Positions 1 to 7,732 of a DNA stretch of 64,000 bases are shown piece by piece. The translations under genes and the position numbers were made by a program. Below the pieces are notes generated by a model. That model was not told the origin of the DNA. It did no database searches and saw only the letters and a list, made by a program, of their open reading frames with translations. Every line of letters begins with the position of its first letter. Position 1 is the first letter of the stretch. The DNA comes from Clostridia bacterium (GTDB lineage: Bacteria; Bacillota; Clostridia; Lachnospirales; Lachnospiraceae). The DNA lies in contig CAJTHL010000015.1 of the NCBI GenBank assembly GCA_910576205.1, forward strand, positions 1 to 64,000, written 5' to 3'.

Positions 1-310
1 CGGAGATGTCCCTCTGGTATTTGGGGATGAGCTTCGGCTCGAATTCACCGTTCCTGTCCCGGGGCACATCGATCTGGAACTCGCCGTACTGGCTCTTGAG
101 GTTCTTGGGGGAGTGGCCATTGCGCTTATTTGAAGTCTCCACATTCCCTTTGTTGTTCTTCTCATAGCCCAGTGTCGCGTCAAGCTCTGCTTCCATGAGT
201 TCCTGGAGGATATCTTTGAATCCATCTCTCAAGAGGGTGTAGACATCTGCCACACTGTTTAAGTTGTTGTCTGCAATAATCTGTCGAATCTGTTCCTTTG
301 CTACCGGCAT
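1..310 (-). CDS. IS256-family transposase, N-terminal part (runs off the window)
   Basis: Reading leftward from an ATG at 310, about 103 residues are open to the window edge. They begin MPVAKEQIRQIIADNN and continue through LMEAELDATLGYEKN and a KNLKSQYGEFQIDVPRDR-like stretch, the characteristic N-terminal region of IS256/MULE-type transposases, which carry a DDE catalytic domain further on. That domain lies outside the window. The gene belongs to an insertion sequence whose end is at about 404. The C-terminal two-thirds cannot be assessed, so activity is unknown. Confidence 0.9.
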   Translation of the reverse strand, partial: MPVAKEQIRQIIADNNLNSVADVYTLLRDGFKDILQELMEAELDATLGYEKNNKGNVETSNKRNGHSPKNLKSQYGEFQIDVPRDRNGEFEPKLIPKYQRDIS

Positions 311-380
311 AAAAATACTCCTTTTCGATAAGAATTTTCATATCTTGATTCTTACCAAAAAGGAGCCATTTTTTACCAAA

Positions 381-404
381 GACACAAACTTTTTTACACT
401 ACCC
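381..404. repeat. Probable terminal inverted repeat of the IS256-family element
   Basis: On the minus strand this reads GGGTAGTGTAAAAAAGTTTG followed by TGTC, the kind of terminal repeat found at ends of IS256-family elements. It lies 70 bp outside the transposase start. The partner repeat is outside the window, so the assignment rests on resemblance and position. Confidence 0.55.
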
Positions 405-779
405 ATTTTGTAAAAAGCATGTTATTGACAAATTGCAATCGTCTTTATTATTGATTTAGTAAGCTTAACAGGACTTTTGTGTGCAATAGTTTTTTTGCTC
501 AAATATATTGCCTTATTGCAGGCAGATTGCTTATGCCGATGTTTATGACACTTTTGGTTCTGCTTTTTAGTATTCCATTAGTAAATCTGAAATTAAATTT
601 GCTATTGCCTATTGTCATGCACAATATTCTTTTGAGGGCTGCTTTTTGTTTTGCGGTATGTTTCCTGGTTTTTTATGTTTGCTATTTTTTGTGGTATATA
701 CCATAAGCAAACAATATGTGTCCTTTTTGTAAAGGTAAAATCCGAATAAAAATAAGAGAAGATACCCTCTCATTCCATT
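405..779. other. AT-rich intergenic stretch, no supported gene
   Basis: The segment between the IS end and the HxlR gene is AT-rich. A 75-codon hydrophobic reading frame starting with GTG at 479 is present, but its GGAC-like SD is only 4 nt from the start and the composition fits random AT-rich DNA. Nothing else is recognisable. Confidence 0.5.
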
Positions 780-1112
780 TTATAACCTGTTTTTATCACC
801 CCATTCACACATTCCGTCTAAAATAGGAATTAAAGATTTTCCACGCTCTGTTAAGCTATATTCTACCTTTGGCGGGATTTGTGGATATTCTTTTCTATGC
901 ACTAATTGGTCTGCTTCTAATTCTTTTAAAGTGGAGCTTAAAGTCTTATACGAAATTTCACTGATATATTTTTTCATTTCGTTAAAACGGACAACTCCGA
1001 ACTCCATTAAAGTATACAAAATAGTCATTTTATATTTGCCATTGATCAATGACAAGGTATAGCTGAAACCTGTTGATTCAAGACATTCATTTGAAATGCG
1101 GCGTTCACTCAT
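780..1112 (-). CDS. HxlR-family winged-helix transcriptional regulator
   Basis: A 110-residue protein starting MSERRISNECLESTGF. The ATG at 1112 is chosen because AGGAG lies just upstream; a longer frame to 1190 would run through the operator. It has the compact HxlR/MarR-like winged helix: INGKYKMTILYTL (the usual WxxxIL helix), then FNEMKKYISEISYKTLSSTLKELE (recognition helix) and a wing ending EYSLTERGKSL. Members sense redox or electrophile stress, often by cysteines; Cys10 and a C-terminal Cys in GMCEWGD are visible. It is divergent from two flavoprotein genes and probably controls them from the dyad between the genes. Confidence 0.9.
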   Translation of the reverse strand: MSERRISNECLESTGFSYTLSLINGKYKMTILYTLMEFGVVRFNEMKKYISEISYKTLSSTLKELEADQLVHRKEYPQIPPKVEYSLTERGKSLIPILDGMCEWGDKNRL

Positions 1113-1150
1113 TTTACACTCTCCTTTAGATAAGTATATAACTTTAGTGT

Positions 1151-1177
1151 AAGTATCGCACTTATATGTGCGTACTT
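1151..1177. promoter_or_regulatory. Dyad operator between hxlR-type regulator and flavoprotein operon
   Basis: AAGTA-T-CGCAC, a 6-nt centre, then GTGCGTACTT form an inverted repeat with one extra T in the left arm. GTAC/GTGC-type dyads in the divergent region are usual HxlR operators. It lies about 40 bp upstream of the regulator start and 80 bp before the flavoprotein start, so binding could repress both. Confidence 0.65.
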
Positions 1178-1257
1178 GATTTTGTTTCAATTCTTGCTAA
1201 GATTATAATATCAAAAGCAGAGAAAGTCAATCTCACAGAATTAGGAGGACATATTTT

Positions 1258-1803
1258 ATGAGCAAAAAAATAGTTGTAATAACGGGAAGCCCCCGGAAAA
1301 ACGGGAATAGCTTTGCTATGACAGACGCTTTCATCAAGGCAGCCGAAGCAAAGGGGCACACAATCACACGGTTTGACGCTGCATTAAAAAAAGTGGGGGG
1401 CTGCCGGGCGTGTGAAACCTGTTTTTCCACTGGAAAAGCCTGTACTTTTGATGATGATTTCAACACGATTGCACCGGCAATTCTTGAAGCGGACGTTATC
1501 GTATTTACCATGCCTGTCTACTGGTATTCTATCCCGGCGCAGATTAAAGGTGTCATTGACTGTATTTTTTCTATGGTTGTAGGCGGCAAGGATATTGCCG
1601 GAAAGGAATGTGCGCTGATTACCTGTTGTGAAGAAGATGATATGTCTGTCATGGATGGCGTTCGTATTCCTATTGAGCGTATGGCGGCATTGAATAAATG
1701 GAAAATGGCAGGAGAGGTTTTAATTCCCGGCGTATTAAATGCTGGCGATATAGACAAAACCGAAGGCTGCAAAAAAGCGGCTGATTTAGCCAATGCAATT
1801 TAA
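1258..1803 (+). CDS. Iron-sulfur flavoprotein / NADPH-dependent FMN reductase family
   Basis: A 181-residue flavodoxin-fold protein with the FMN phosphate loop TGSPRKNGNS at residues 9-18 and the flavin-contacting segment MPVYWYSIPAQIKGVID near 85-101. Cys49-x2-Cys52-x2-Cys55-x6-Cys62 matches the compact cysteine motif of Isf-type iron-sulfur flavoproteins, so a 4Fe-4S cluster is likely. SD TTAGGAGG precedes the ATG. It is the first gene of a two-gene unit divergent from the HxlR regulator. The likely role is electron transfer or reduction of quinones, nitro compounds or other electrophiles in the cytoplasm; the substrate cannot be told from sequence. Confidence 0.85.
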   Translation: MSKKIVVITGSPRKNGNSFAMTDAFIKAAEAKGHTITRFDAALKKVGGCRACETCFSTGKACTFDDDFNTIAPAILEADVIVFTMPVYWYSIPAQIKGVIDCIFSMVVGGKDIAGKECALITCCEEDDMSVMDGVRIPIERMAALNKWKMAGEVLIPGVLNAGDIDKTEGCKKAADLANAI

Positions 1804-1813
1804 GGGGGTAATT

Positions 1814-2362
1814 ATGAGCAAAAAAATTATTATTCTCAATGGAAGTCCAAGAAAAGCCGGAAATACAACGGCATTAACGGCAGAATTTAAGAAAGGCGCA
1901 GAGGAAGCCGGAAACACCGTGACAGAGTTTTTTCTTGACGGTATGAACATAAATGGTTGTAAAGGCTGTTTTGGCGGCGGTAAAAACCCGGATAGCCCTT
2001 GTGTCCAAAAAGACGATATGGATAAAATCTATCCTGTTTACAAGAAAGCGGACATAGTTGTTCTTGCAACACCGCTTTACTATTGGACTATCAGCGGTCA
2101 ATTAAAAACTGCCTTTGACCGCTTATTTGCTGTTGCGGAATGTGACCCTGATTATCGAAACCCTAAAAAGGAAAGTGTTCTTATTATGGCAGCCGAGGGC
2201 TACGGCTTTGAAGAAACTCTTTATTGGTATGAACATCTTGAAAAACATTTAGGGTGGAAAAGCATTGGAAAAGTGCTTTGCGGCGGTGTAATGGCTATGG
2301 GGGATATTGCCGGAAAACCCGAATTGCAGGAAGCCTACGGTTTAGGAAAATCGATTCAATAA
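1814..2362 (+). CDS. Second flavodoxin-fold NADPH-dependent FMN reductase family protein
   Basis: A 182-residue paralogue of the preceding gene, starting MSKKIIILNGSPRKAGN. The ATG at 1814 follows GGGGG with 7-nt spacing; a frame from 1793 would overlap the previous gene without an SD. The FMN loop is at residues 9-18, and LATPLYYWTISGQLKTAFDR is the flavin-contacting segment. Only Cys49, Cys52 and Cys63 remain, so the fourth cysteine of the compact cluster motif is missing and an iron-sulfur cluster is less certain. It is probably co-transcribed with its neighbour and under the same HxlR control. Confidence 0.83.
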   Translation: MSKKIIILNGSPRKAGNTTALTAEFKKGAEEAGNTVTEFFLDGMNINGCKGCFGGGKNPDSPCVQKDDMDKIYPVYKKADIVVLATPLYYWTISGQLKTAFDRLFAVAECDPDYRNPKKESVLIMAAEGYGFEETLYWYEHLEKHLGWKSIGKVLCGGVMAMGDIAGKPELQEAYGLGKSIQ

Positions 2363-2380
2363 AGAAAGGAATTTGCCACT

Positions 2381-2416
2381 ATGAATAAAATCAATTTACT
2401 CCAAGCTGCAAAATAA
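2381..2416 (+). pseudogene. Eleven-codon stub after an intact SD (truncated third gene of the operon)
   Basis: AGAAAGGAA precedes ATG at 2381, which reads MNKINLLQAAK then TAA. A good SD followed directly by a dead-end frame suggests that a third gene was cut off here, with foreign or rearranged DNA carrying hsp20 joined at about 2400-2480. It could also be a real short peptide. Confidence 0.4.
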
Positions 2417-2483
2417 AAAAGAGTCAAGTCTAAAATGAAAATTTTCTGAATGAATTGCAGAAATGCATTTCAGATATATTTTT

Positions 2484-2915
2484 ATGCTATTACCAAGTAT
2501 TTTCGGAGAAAGTCTACTGGATGAATTTTTTGATCATCCGCACCAGAGAACCCATTTCCAGTCCCATACGTCCGAGATGATGAGGACAGATGTCAAGGAT
2601 TTGGGAAATGCTTATGAGTTGACCATGAACCTTCCCGGCATAAAAAAGGAAAATGTAAAGGCTGAACTGAAAGACAAGTATCTGACAATTAGTGCCGCAT
2701 CAATTTCCCATAAGGATGAAAAAGACAGTGATGGGGTATATATCAGGCGGGAACGTTACGCAGGAGCCTGCAGCAGAAGCTTCTATGTAGGAGAGAATGT
2801 GAAGCAGGAAGATATCAAAGCCCGTTTTGAGGATGGGACTTTGAAACTGCAGGTTCCGAAAAACAGTAAAGAAGTAGTTGTGGAAAATCCAAACTACATT
2901 ACGATTGAAGGCTGA
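2484..2915 (+). CDS. Hsp20 / alpha-crystallin family small heat-shock protein
   Basis: A 143-residue small heat-shock protein: N-terminal MLLPSIFGESLLDEFF typical of Clostridia Hsp20, then the alpha-crystallin domain from about residue 36 (DVKDLGNAYELTMNLPGIKKENVKAEL) with the conserved DGTLKLQVPK segment near 125. It holds unfolding proteins in the cytoplasm without ATP. The start is set at the ATG matching the family. No clear SD is visible, and the DNA just upstream (2417-2480) looks rearranged, so the native promoter may be lost. A bidirectional terminator follows. Confidence 0.93.
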   Translation: MLLPSIFGESLLDEFFDHPHQRTHFQSHTSEMMRTDVKDLGNAYELTMNLPGIKKENVKAELKDKYLTISAASISHKDEKDSDGVYIRRERYAGACSRSFYVGENVKQEDIKARFEDGTLKLQVPKNSKEVVVENPNYITIEG

Positions 2916-2959
2916 CGGGTTCTGCACAACGGGTAGATAGACTATTTATACATTCAATG

Positions 2960-3001
2960 AAAAAGCGATAAGGAGACTTTCGGGTATCCATATCGCTTTT
3001 T
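2960..3001. terminator. Bidirectional Rho-independent terminator
   Basis: AAAAAGCGATA and TATCGCTTTTT form a perfect 11-bp stem with a 20-nt loop and T runs on both strands. It lies between the convergent hsp20 and LysR genes. Confidence 0.85.
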
Positions 3002-3005
3002 GTGA

Positions 3006-3884
3006 TTAACTGTAAGATGTATTCGTTACAATGGAAATAAATTTTTTCAAAAGAGGACTTTGAGAATTTTTCTTAAAGAAGATACCATAGGATAAAGGCT
3101 CGCTGTCTTTTAAGGGAATTCCGCGTATATCCGTGTTTACAAAATTCATAAGCGGAAGAACAGAGCAGCCATAACCTGCCATTACAAGTGTAAGGAGTAC
3201 CTGCAGGTTTTCACACATATAAGTGGACTCCGGCAGGATATGCTGTGAAATCTGATTTTGCATTTCCGCAACCCTGGCGGGGATTGCATAGGAATTGCAG
3301 ACGACAATATTTTCCAGGTACAGTTCTTCTTTTGCAAGCTCCAGGCGTTCGGCATAGGGGTGTGAGGCTGGAACAATACAGCACAGTGGTATCTGGAACA
3401 GTTCTTGGTAAACCGTGTCATTTTTTATTGGAATATCCTCTTGAAAACCAAACAGCAGATCCAGTTCATCCTGATAGAAAAGATTTAAAATAGATCTGTG
3501 AGGGATCACTTTTAAAAATGGATAAAGTTCGGGAATCTGCTGTTTGCAGGATTTAAGTACCTTGCATAGCAGATCCAGGTTAGCTTCATTCTGACATCCA
3601 ATGGTTAGGACCTGTATATTTGTACTTTGATGGCGCTGTATTTTCTGCTCAGCAACTTTTAACCTGCCCATAATATTTTTCGCATCTTCCAAAAAACTGA
3701 TTCCGGAGAGGGTAAGGGTAACTGTCCGGGTAGTACGGTGCAGAAGTTTTGTTCCCAATTCATCTTCCAGCGAATGAATCTGCCGGGAGACCGCTGATTG
3801 CGTAATCTTTAAAATTTCAGCAGCTCTTGCAAAGTTCAGATTTTCGGCAACCTGGATAAAGCTCTTTAACTGGTCTGTATTCAT
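3006..3884 (-). CDS. LysR-type transcriptional regulator
   Basis: A 292-residue LysR protein. ATG at 3884 (MNTDQLKSFIQVAENL) is preferred because AGGTG lies 6 nt upstream; the GTG three codons earlier overlaps that SD. The N-terminal winged HTH is complete (NFARAAEILKITQSAVSRQIHSLEDELGTKLL, about residues 17-47), followed by the linker helix and a two-lobed effector-binding domain to the C-terminus. The effector is unknown. The gene is convergent with hsp20. A 9-bp inverted repeat 83 bp upstream could be its operator. The gene it would normally regulate, divergently placed, appears to have been deleted. Confidence 0.92.
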   Translation of the reverse strand: MNTDQLKSFIQVAENLNFARAAEILKITQSAVSRQIHSLEDELGTKLLHRTTRTVTLTLSGISFLEDAKNIMGRLKVAEQKIQRHQSTNIQVLTIGCQNEANLDLLCKVLKSCKQQIPELYPFLKVIPHRSILNLFYQDELDLLFGFQEDIPIKNDTVYQELFQIPLCCIVPASHPYAERLELAKEELYLENIVVCNSYAIPARVAEMQNQISQHILPESTYMCENLQVLLTLVMAGYGCSVLPLMNFVNTDIRGIPLKDSEPLSYGIFFKKNSQSPLLKKFISIVTNTSYS

Positions 3885-3966
3885 GGGGTTCACCTCGATT
3901 ATTGCGTTTTTGTCATTGATAATACCATATTTTCACTTCACTTTCAAGAGCTGGTGTGTTTTAATA

Positions 3967-3996
3967 TAGCATATAGTCCGACAGGGTTATATGCTA
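3967..3996. promoter_or_regulatory. Inverted repeat, candidate LysR-type binding site
   Basis: TAGCATATA (3967-3975) and TATATGCTA (3988-3996) form a perfect 9-bp dyad with a 12-nt centre, upstream of the LysR gene. Size and spacing suit a LysR recognition site. This is position-based inference. Confidence 0.45.
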
Positions 3997-4027
3997 ACGA
4001 GAAAAATGCGCAGCTTTTTTTCGAGTC

Positions 4028-4053
4028 TGCCAGTGGCGCTGGCATATTTTTTT
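4028..4053 (+). terminator. Rho-independent terminator of a lost plus-strand gene
   Basis: TGCCAG-5 nt-CTGGCA is followed by TATTTTTTT. There is no plus-strand gene before it after hsp20, so it seems to be left over from a gene once divergent to the LysR regulator. Confidence 0.65.
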
Positions 4054-4062
4054 AGACAAGGG

Positions 4063-4089
4063 TTAGCACTCGAAGAATATGAATGCTAA
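4063..4089 (+). promoter_or_regulatory. CIRCE element (HrcA operator)
   Basis: TTAGCACTC-9 nt-GAATGCTAA matches the CIRCE consensus TTAGCACTC-N9-GAGTGCTAA with one mismatch. CIRCE binds the HrcA heat-shock repressor ahead of groESL or dnaK operons. It stands 28 nt upstream of a groES start codon that is cut short. Confidence 0.9.
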
Positions 4090-4116
4090 CAGTAAACAGG
4101 AAGGCAGGTAACAGGG

Positions 4117-4164
4117 ATGAAATTAAGACCATTAGGTGACAGAGTAATTTTCTCTGGACTATAG
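4117..4164 (+). pseudogene. groES: groES 5' stub downstream of CIRCE
   Basis: ATG at 4117 reads MKLRPLGDRVI, the invariant start of GroES co-chaperonin, then diverges (FSGL, stop at 4162). The remaining ~85 codons and groEL are absent. The junction at about 4150 is followed by unrelated sequence and then a MarR remnant, so a deletion or an imprecise rearrangement fused the groES start to another operon. A working groESL copy is presumably elsewhere in the genome. Confidence 0.85.
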
Positions 4165-4198
4165 TCGGGTAAGTAGACACAAAAAAATATAAAAGTTT

Positions 4199-4351
4199 TC
4201 AGAATCAGACTAAGGCTGAGTGGCATATTACCCTGCTGGAAAAACGGCTGACGGCAGGTATCGGGGCAGAGGAGTTAGAGATTTATTCGGATGTGTTAAA
4301 AAAATGCAGGAGAATATGGAGCCGACAGAAAAGGGAGCCGGGTATGGATAA
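4199..4351 (+). pseudogene. C-terminal remnant of a MarR-family regulator
   Basis: In one frame this reads WHITLLEKRLTAGIGAEELEIYSDVLKK. After a run of seven A it continues in the next frame as MQENMEPTEKGAGYG and stop. The first part matches the last helices of MarR regulators that precede MATE-family genes in Clostridia. Both 5' loss and a one-base A-tract frameshift have destroyed it. Confidence 0.6.
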
Positions 4352-4398
4352 GATGCCGGATACCCGCTCAGCAGATTTATAAAACCAGGAGGTTGAAA

Positions 4399-5793
4399 AT
4401 GGAAGCAACGATAACGAAAACCAACCCTCTCGGCACAGAAAGGGTTGGAAAACTGATGATGCGTTATGCAGTGCCAAGCATTATTTCCATTGTGGTGAAT
4501 TCACTGTATAACATGGTAGACCAGGTCTTTATCGGCCAGGGGGTAGGATATCTTGGAAATGCGGCAACGAATGTAATTATGCCGATTTCAACGATTATGC
4601 TGGCTCTCGGCTTTATGTTTGGGGACGGGGCGGCAGCTTTTATGAGCCTGCACCTTGGGAAAAAGGAACCGGAAAAGGCCGCAAAAGGCATAGGGAATAT
4701 GGTAGCGATAGTCATTGGTACTGGAATTGTCCTGATGATCTTGTTTGAATTGTTTTTGATACCGCTTTGCCGGCTGTTTGGGGCTACGGATAACGTACTT
4801 CCTTATGCGCTGGACTATGGACGGATCATTGTACTTGGATTCCCCTTTTCGATTATCTGTTCTGCTTTTGGAAGCCCGATCCGTGCTGACGGCAGACCGA
4901 AAATAAGCATGGCCGGTCTCCTGATCGGATGTGCTACAAACATGATTCTTGACCCGGTTTTTATTTTTGTATGCGGGTGGGGCGTAAAAGGAGCTGCATG
5001 GGCAACGATACTGGGGCAGATATTGAACGCGATTTACTTTATTATCTGTTTGTTTCAATTTAAGACAATTAAAATAAAAAAAGAATATTTTATTTCGGAT
5101 GTAAAGGTAGTGGGGAACATTGCTTCTCTTGGAACATCCAGCCTTATTTCACAGATTGCTTCGGTATTCGTTATTGCAATCATGAATAATATGTTGGTAA
5201 AGTACGGGGCGGTTTCAAAATATGGAGCTGATATTCCATTGGCAGCTTTGGGTGTCACGATGAAGGTCAGCCAGTTGATTACCGGGGTTACATTAGGGAT
5301 TGCAAGCGGCGTGCAGCCAATTCTTGGATACAATTACGGAAGCAGACAGCATGACCGTGTTAAAAGTACATTGAAATGGTCGCTTATTTTGGGTACCGCA
5401 ATCATGTTTGTGGCATTGTTTATCTTCCAGGTTTTCCCGGAGCAGATCATCGGTATTTTTGGCCAGGAATCAGACCTTTATGTAGAATTCGCGGTAAAAT
5501 GTTTCCGCATTTATCTGCTTGCCTGTTTTCTGATTCCGTCGGGCGCAGTTGTAGGTATTTTTTTTCAGGCAATCGGAAAGCCGGTTCCAGCTGCGGCGCT
5601 TACCCTTTCAAGGCAGATTATCCTGTTGATTCCTGCTATGCTGATTTTAGGTTATACAATGGGCGTGGAAGGAATATTATGGGCAGGCCCTTTTTCTGAC
5701 GCTTTGTCTGGAATTATTGCATTGATTACAGTGAAAGTATTCTGGAAACGTATTTTTGAGAATAAGGGACAAAAAGAAACAGCAGGGAGGTAA
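4399..5793 (+). CDS. MATE-family multidrug/cation antiporter
   Basis: A 464-residue integral membrane protein with about 12 hydrophobic segments in two homologous six-helix halves, typical of MATE exporters driven by Na+ or H+. The start ATG at 4399 lies 6 nt after AGGAGG. Family features include PSIISIVVNSLYNMVDQVFIG near residues 26-46 and GVTLGIASGVQPILGYNYGS in the second half. It exports cationic drugs or metabolites. The MarR remnant upstream and the kinase-like gene 6 bp downstream form a MarR-MATE-kinase operon seen in Lachnospiraceae. With the repressor broken, expression may be deregulated. Confidence 0.92.
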   Translation: MEATITKTNPLGTERVGKLMMRYAVPSIISIVVNSLYNMVDQVFIGQGVGYLGNAATNVIMPISTIMLALGFMFGDGAAAFMSLHLGKKEPEKAAKGIGNMVAIVIGTGIVLMILFELFLIPLCRLFGATDNVLPYALDYGRIIVLGFPFSIICSAFGSPIRADGRPKISMAGLLIGCATNMILDPVFIFVCGWGVKGAAWATILGQILNAIYFIICLFQFKTIKIKKEYFISDVKVVGNIASLGTSSLISQIASVFVIAIMNNMLVKYGAVSKYGADIPLAALGVTMKVSQLITGVTLGIASGVQPILGYNYGSRQHDRVKSTLKWSLILGTAIMFVALFIFQVFPEQIIGIFGQESDLYVEFAVKCFRIYLLACFLIPSGAVVGIFFQAIGKPVPAAALTLSRQIILLIPAMLILGYTMGVEGILWAGPFSDALSGIIALITVKVFWKRIFENKGQKETAGR

Positions 5794-5799
5794 TAGATT

Positions 5800-6246
5800 A
5801 TGGCAGGTCAGGTTATTACAATCGGACGGCAATGCGGAAGCGGCGGACATACCATAGGGGAGCAGGTTGCTAAAATGCTTGGCGTTTCCTTTTATGACCG
5901 GGAACTGATAGAAATGACGGCGCAGGAAAGCGGTTTTGGAAAAGAATTCGTGGAGGAACAGGGGGAACACCGTAACAGCAGTATGCTGTATAATCTGGTG
6001 AAAAATATATCTTATTCCCGTACCATGCCCTCTGGAAACTCGGAATACCTGCAGGATGAAATTTTCTTTGCCCAGAGAAAGATCATCACGGAACTTGCAG
6101 AAAAAGAACCCTGTGTGATCGTGGGACGCTGTGCGGATTCTGTTTTGAAAGAAACAGGAAACAGTCTGAATATCTATATTTATGCGGAAAAAGCATTTAA
6201 GGCAAAGCATCTTATGGAAAGAAACCGTGTGCCTTTGCTCATGTGA
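5800..6246 (+). pseudogene. Cytidylate-kinase-like family protein, C-terminally truncated
   Basis: This 148-residue frame starts MAGQVITIGRQCGSGGHTIGEQVAK, the P-loop-like start of AAA_26/cytidylate-kinase-like proteins, and keeps FYDRELIE and VIVGRCADSVL. Family members run about 200 residues and end in a lid and C-terminal helix, missing here: the frame breaks after LMERNRVPLL at about 6240 and is followed by the terminator and 3' end of a mobile-element recombinase. The cut was probably caused by insertion of that older element. Residual function is doubtful. Confidence 0.8.
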
Positions 6247-6285
6247 GATAAAGAAGTAAAAGAAGTGTAAAAAATTTTGCCGTTC

Positions 6286-6310
6286 CCTGTCCGGCTGACT
6301 GCCGGACAGG
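6286..6310 (-). terminator. Terminator of the recombinase gene
   Basis: CCTGTCCGGC-TGACT-GCCGGACAGG is a perfect 10-bp stem just past the recombinase stop codon. On the minus strand a TTTTTT run follows about 10 nt later. Confidence 0.7.
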
Positions 6311-6317
6311 TCGGGCT

Positions 6318-7541
6318 TTAGGTGTCGGGCAATTCTACCTTGCCGACAAAAGAGTAATAGATTTCGATTTCCTGTCTGCGGAGCTTCCCCCGGCGTTTCC
6401 CGTCAAGGGCTTCCGATTCGTGGATAACGATTTTCTCCACAAACTCCCGTAACAGGGTAGGGGTGAGTTCCTCAAAGCTGGTGTACTTGCGTACCACTTT
6501 CATAAACTTTTCGGCGTTTGCCGTGGCTTCCAGTGTCCTTGAAAGCTCGCCCTGCAGAACGGCGGCACGTTCTTTCAGTTCCTTTTGCTCGGCTTCGTAG
6601 TCTGCCGACAGTTCCGTGAAACGCTCGTCCGATATGCGCCCGGTCACGCTGTCCTCATACAGCCGCTTGAAGATAGCGGAGAGTTCCGCAATCCGCTTTT
6701 CTGCCGCTTCCAGTTCTTTCTTCTTGGCGGCGTTCCGGCGTTTGCTCCCGTCCTCGGTCTGCTCGGTTAGGAGCTTCATAAACCGGGCTTCGTGCTTGGC
6801 GGCGTAGCTGGTGACTTTCCGTAGGTTCTCGGTCACTCCCTCGGTCAACAGGTCGGTGCGGATAAAGTGCGCCGTACAGTCTGCTGTGCGCTTCTTGTAG
6901 CTGCCGCATATGTAGCAGTCCTGCCGCCGCTTGTCCGTCTGATACCTCTGCTGGTACATGACGCTGCCGCAATCCGCACAAAACAGTATGCCGGAAAACA
7001 AGCCCACTTCGTCATAGCGGTTGGGGCGTTTGCGCTGCTTGCGTAGTTCCTGCACACGCTCCCATGTGTCACGGTCTATGATAGGCTCGTGGTGGTTCTC
7101 AAAGACTGCCTGTTTTTCTTCGGGGTTCTCCTTGCTCTGCTTTACCTTGTAGGACACTTTCTCGGTCTTGAAGTTCACAAGGCAGCCTGTGTACTCCCGG
7201 TTTTCAAGGATATGCGCCACGGTGTTTGTCGCCCACTTGCACTCATAGCCGGGGTGGTAGCGGCGTGTGCTTCCCGTCCGGCGGTATTCCAGCGTTCCCG
7301 GCGTAGGTGTCTGCTGCTCCGTGAGCATACGGGCTATCTTGGTCGGTCCGTTCCCGGCAAGGCAAAGGCTATATATCTGCTTCACCACGGGGGCGGCTTC
7401 TCCGTCAATGATGAAATTTTCGTCCTCGTCCATGAGGTAGCCGTACACGGGCTTGCTTGTGACAGGCTTCCCGCTCATGCCTTTTGACCTCTTGACTGCT
7501 CTGATTTTCTTGCTCGTATCCCTCACCAGCCATTCGTTGAA
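6318..7541 (-). pseudogene. Large serine recombinase (TnpX/TndX type), 3' part, split by the ICE
   Basis: About 407 codons in frame, starting at FNEWLVRDTSKKIRAVKRSK, the end of the catalytic domain. Then come the recombinase domain (VYGYLMDEDENFIIDGEAAPVVKQIY), the zinc ribbon (FCADCGSVMYQ, CYICGSYKK, DCTAHFI), a long coiled coil and the usual C-terminal IEIYYSFVGKVELP. The catalytic serine and the rest of the resolvase domain are absent. The missing stretch just upstream is found in the same orientation at 51,966-52,085, exactly where the ICE ends, so the gene was the ICE target. No start codon or SD fits this fragment; it is not expected to be active. Confidence 0.92.
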
Positions 7542-7561
7542 CACAGGTTATTGGGGAAAGG
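7539..7561. repeat. ICE left end (attL arm)
   Basis: GAACACAGGTTATTGGGGAA and the following AGG form an imperfect 23-bp inverted repeat (5 mismatches) with 51,940-51,962. The AA at 7540-7541 is the shared dinucleotide between target and element, the 2-bp stagger expected of serine recombinases. Confidence 0.75.
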
Positions 7562-7670
7562 GAAAGCAAACAGGCAAAAACCCAGTATTCATGCGGGTTT
7601 GCGGCGAGATGGCTCTCAAAAGCTAACCTCACAAAAGACAGATCATTGCACAATCACATATCGTTTCTAA

Positions 7671-7707
7671 GGGAGAATGTTGATTCCGGTCACATTCTCC
7701 CTTTTTT
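7671..7707 (+). terminator. Leader terminator ahead of parA
   Basis: GGGAGAATGT-11 nt-ACATTCTCCC followed by TTTTTT is a strong Rho-independent terminator 25 bp before the parA start. It can insulate the ICE from outside transcription or act as an attenuator for the transfer operon. Confidence 0.8.
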
Positions 7708-7732
7708 CATACCAAGAAATGAGGTGATTATC

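Noticed and set aside
479-706. 75-codon hydrophobic reading frame with GTG start
   Set aside because: The SD-like GGAC is only 4 nt from the start, the DNA is AT-rich and gives hydrophobic frames by chance, and no family resemblance is seen.
4141-4200. IS terminal repeat at the groES break (CTCTGGACTATAGTC)
   Set aside because: It has an IS-end flavour, but no partner repeat or target duplication could be found, so only a rearrangement scar is claimed.
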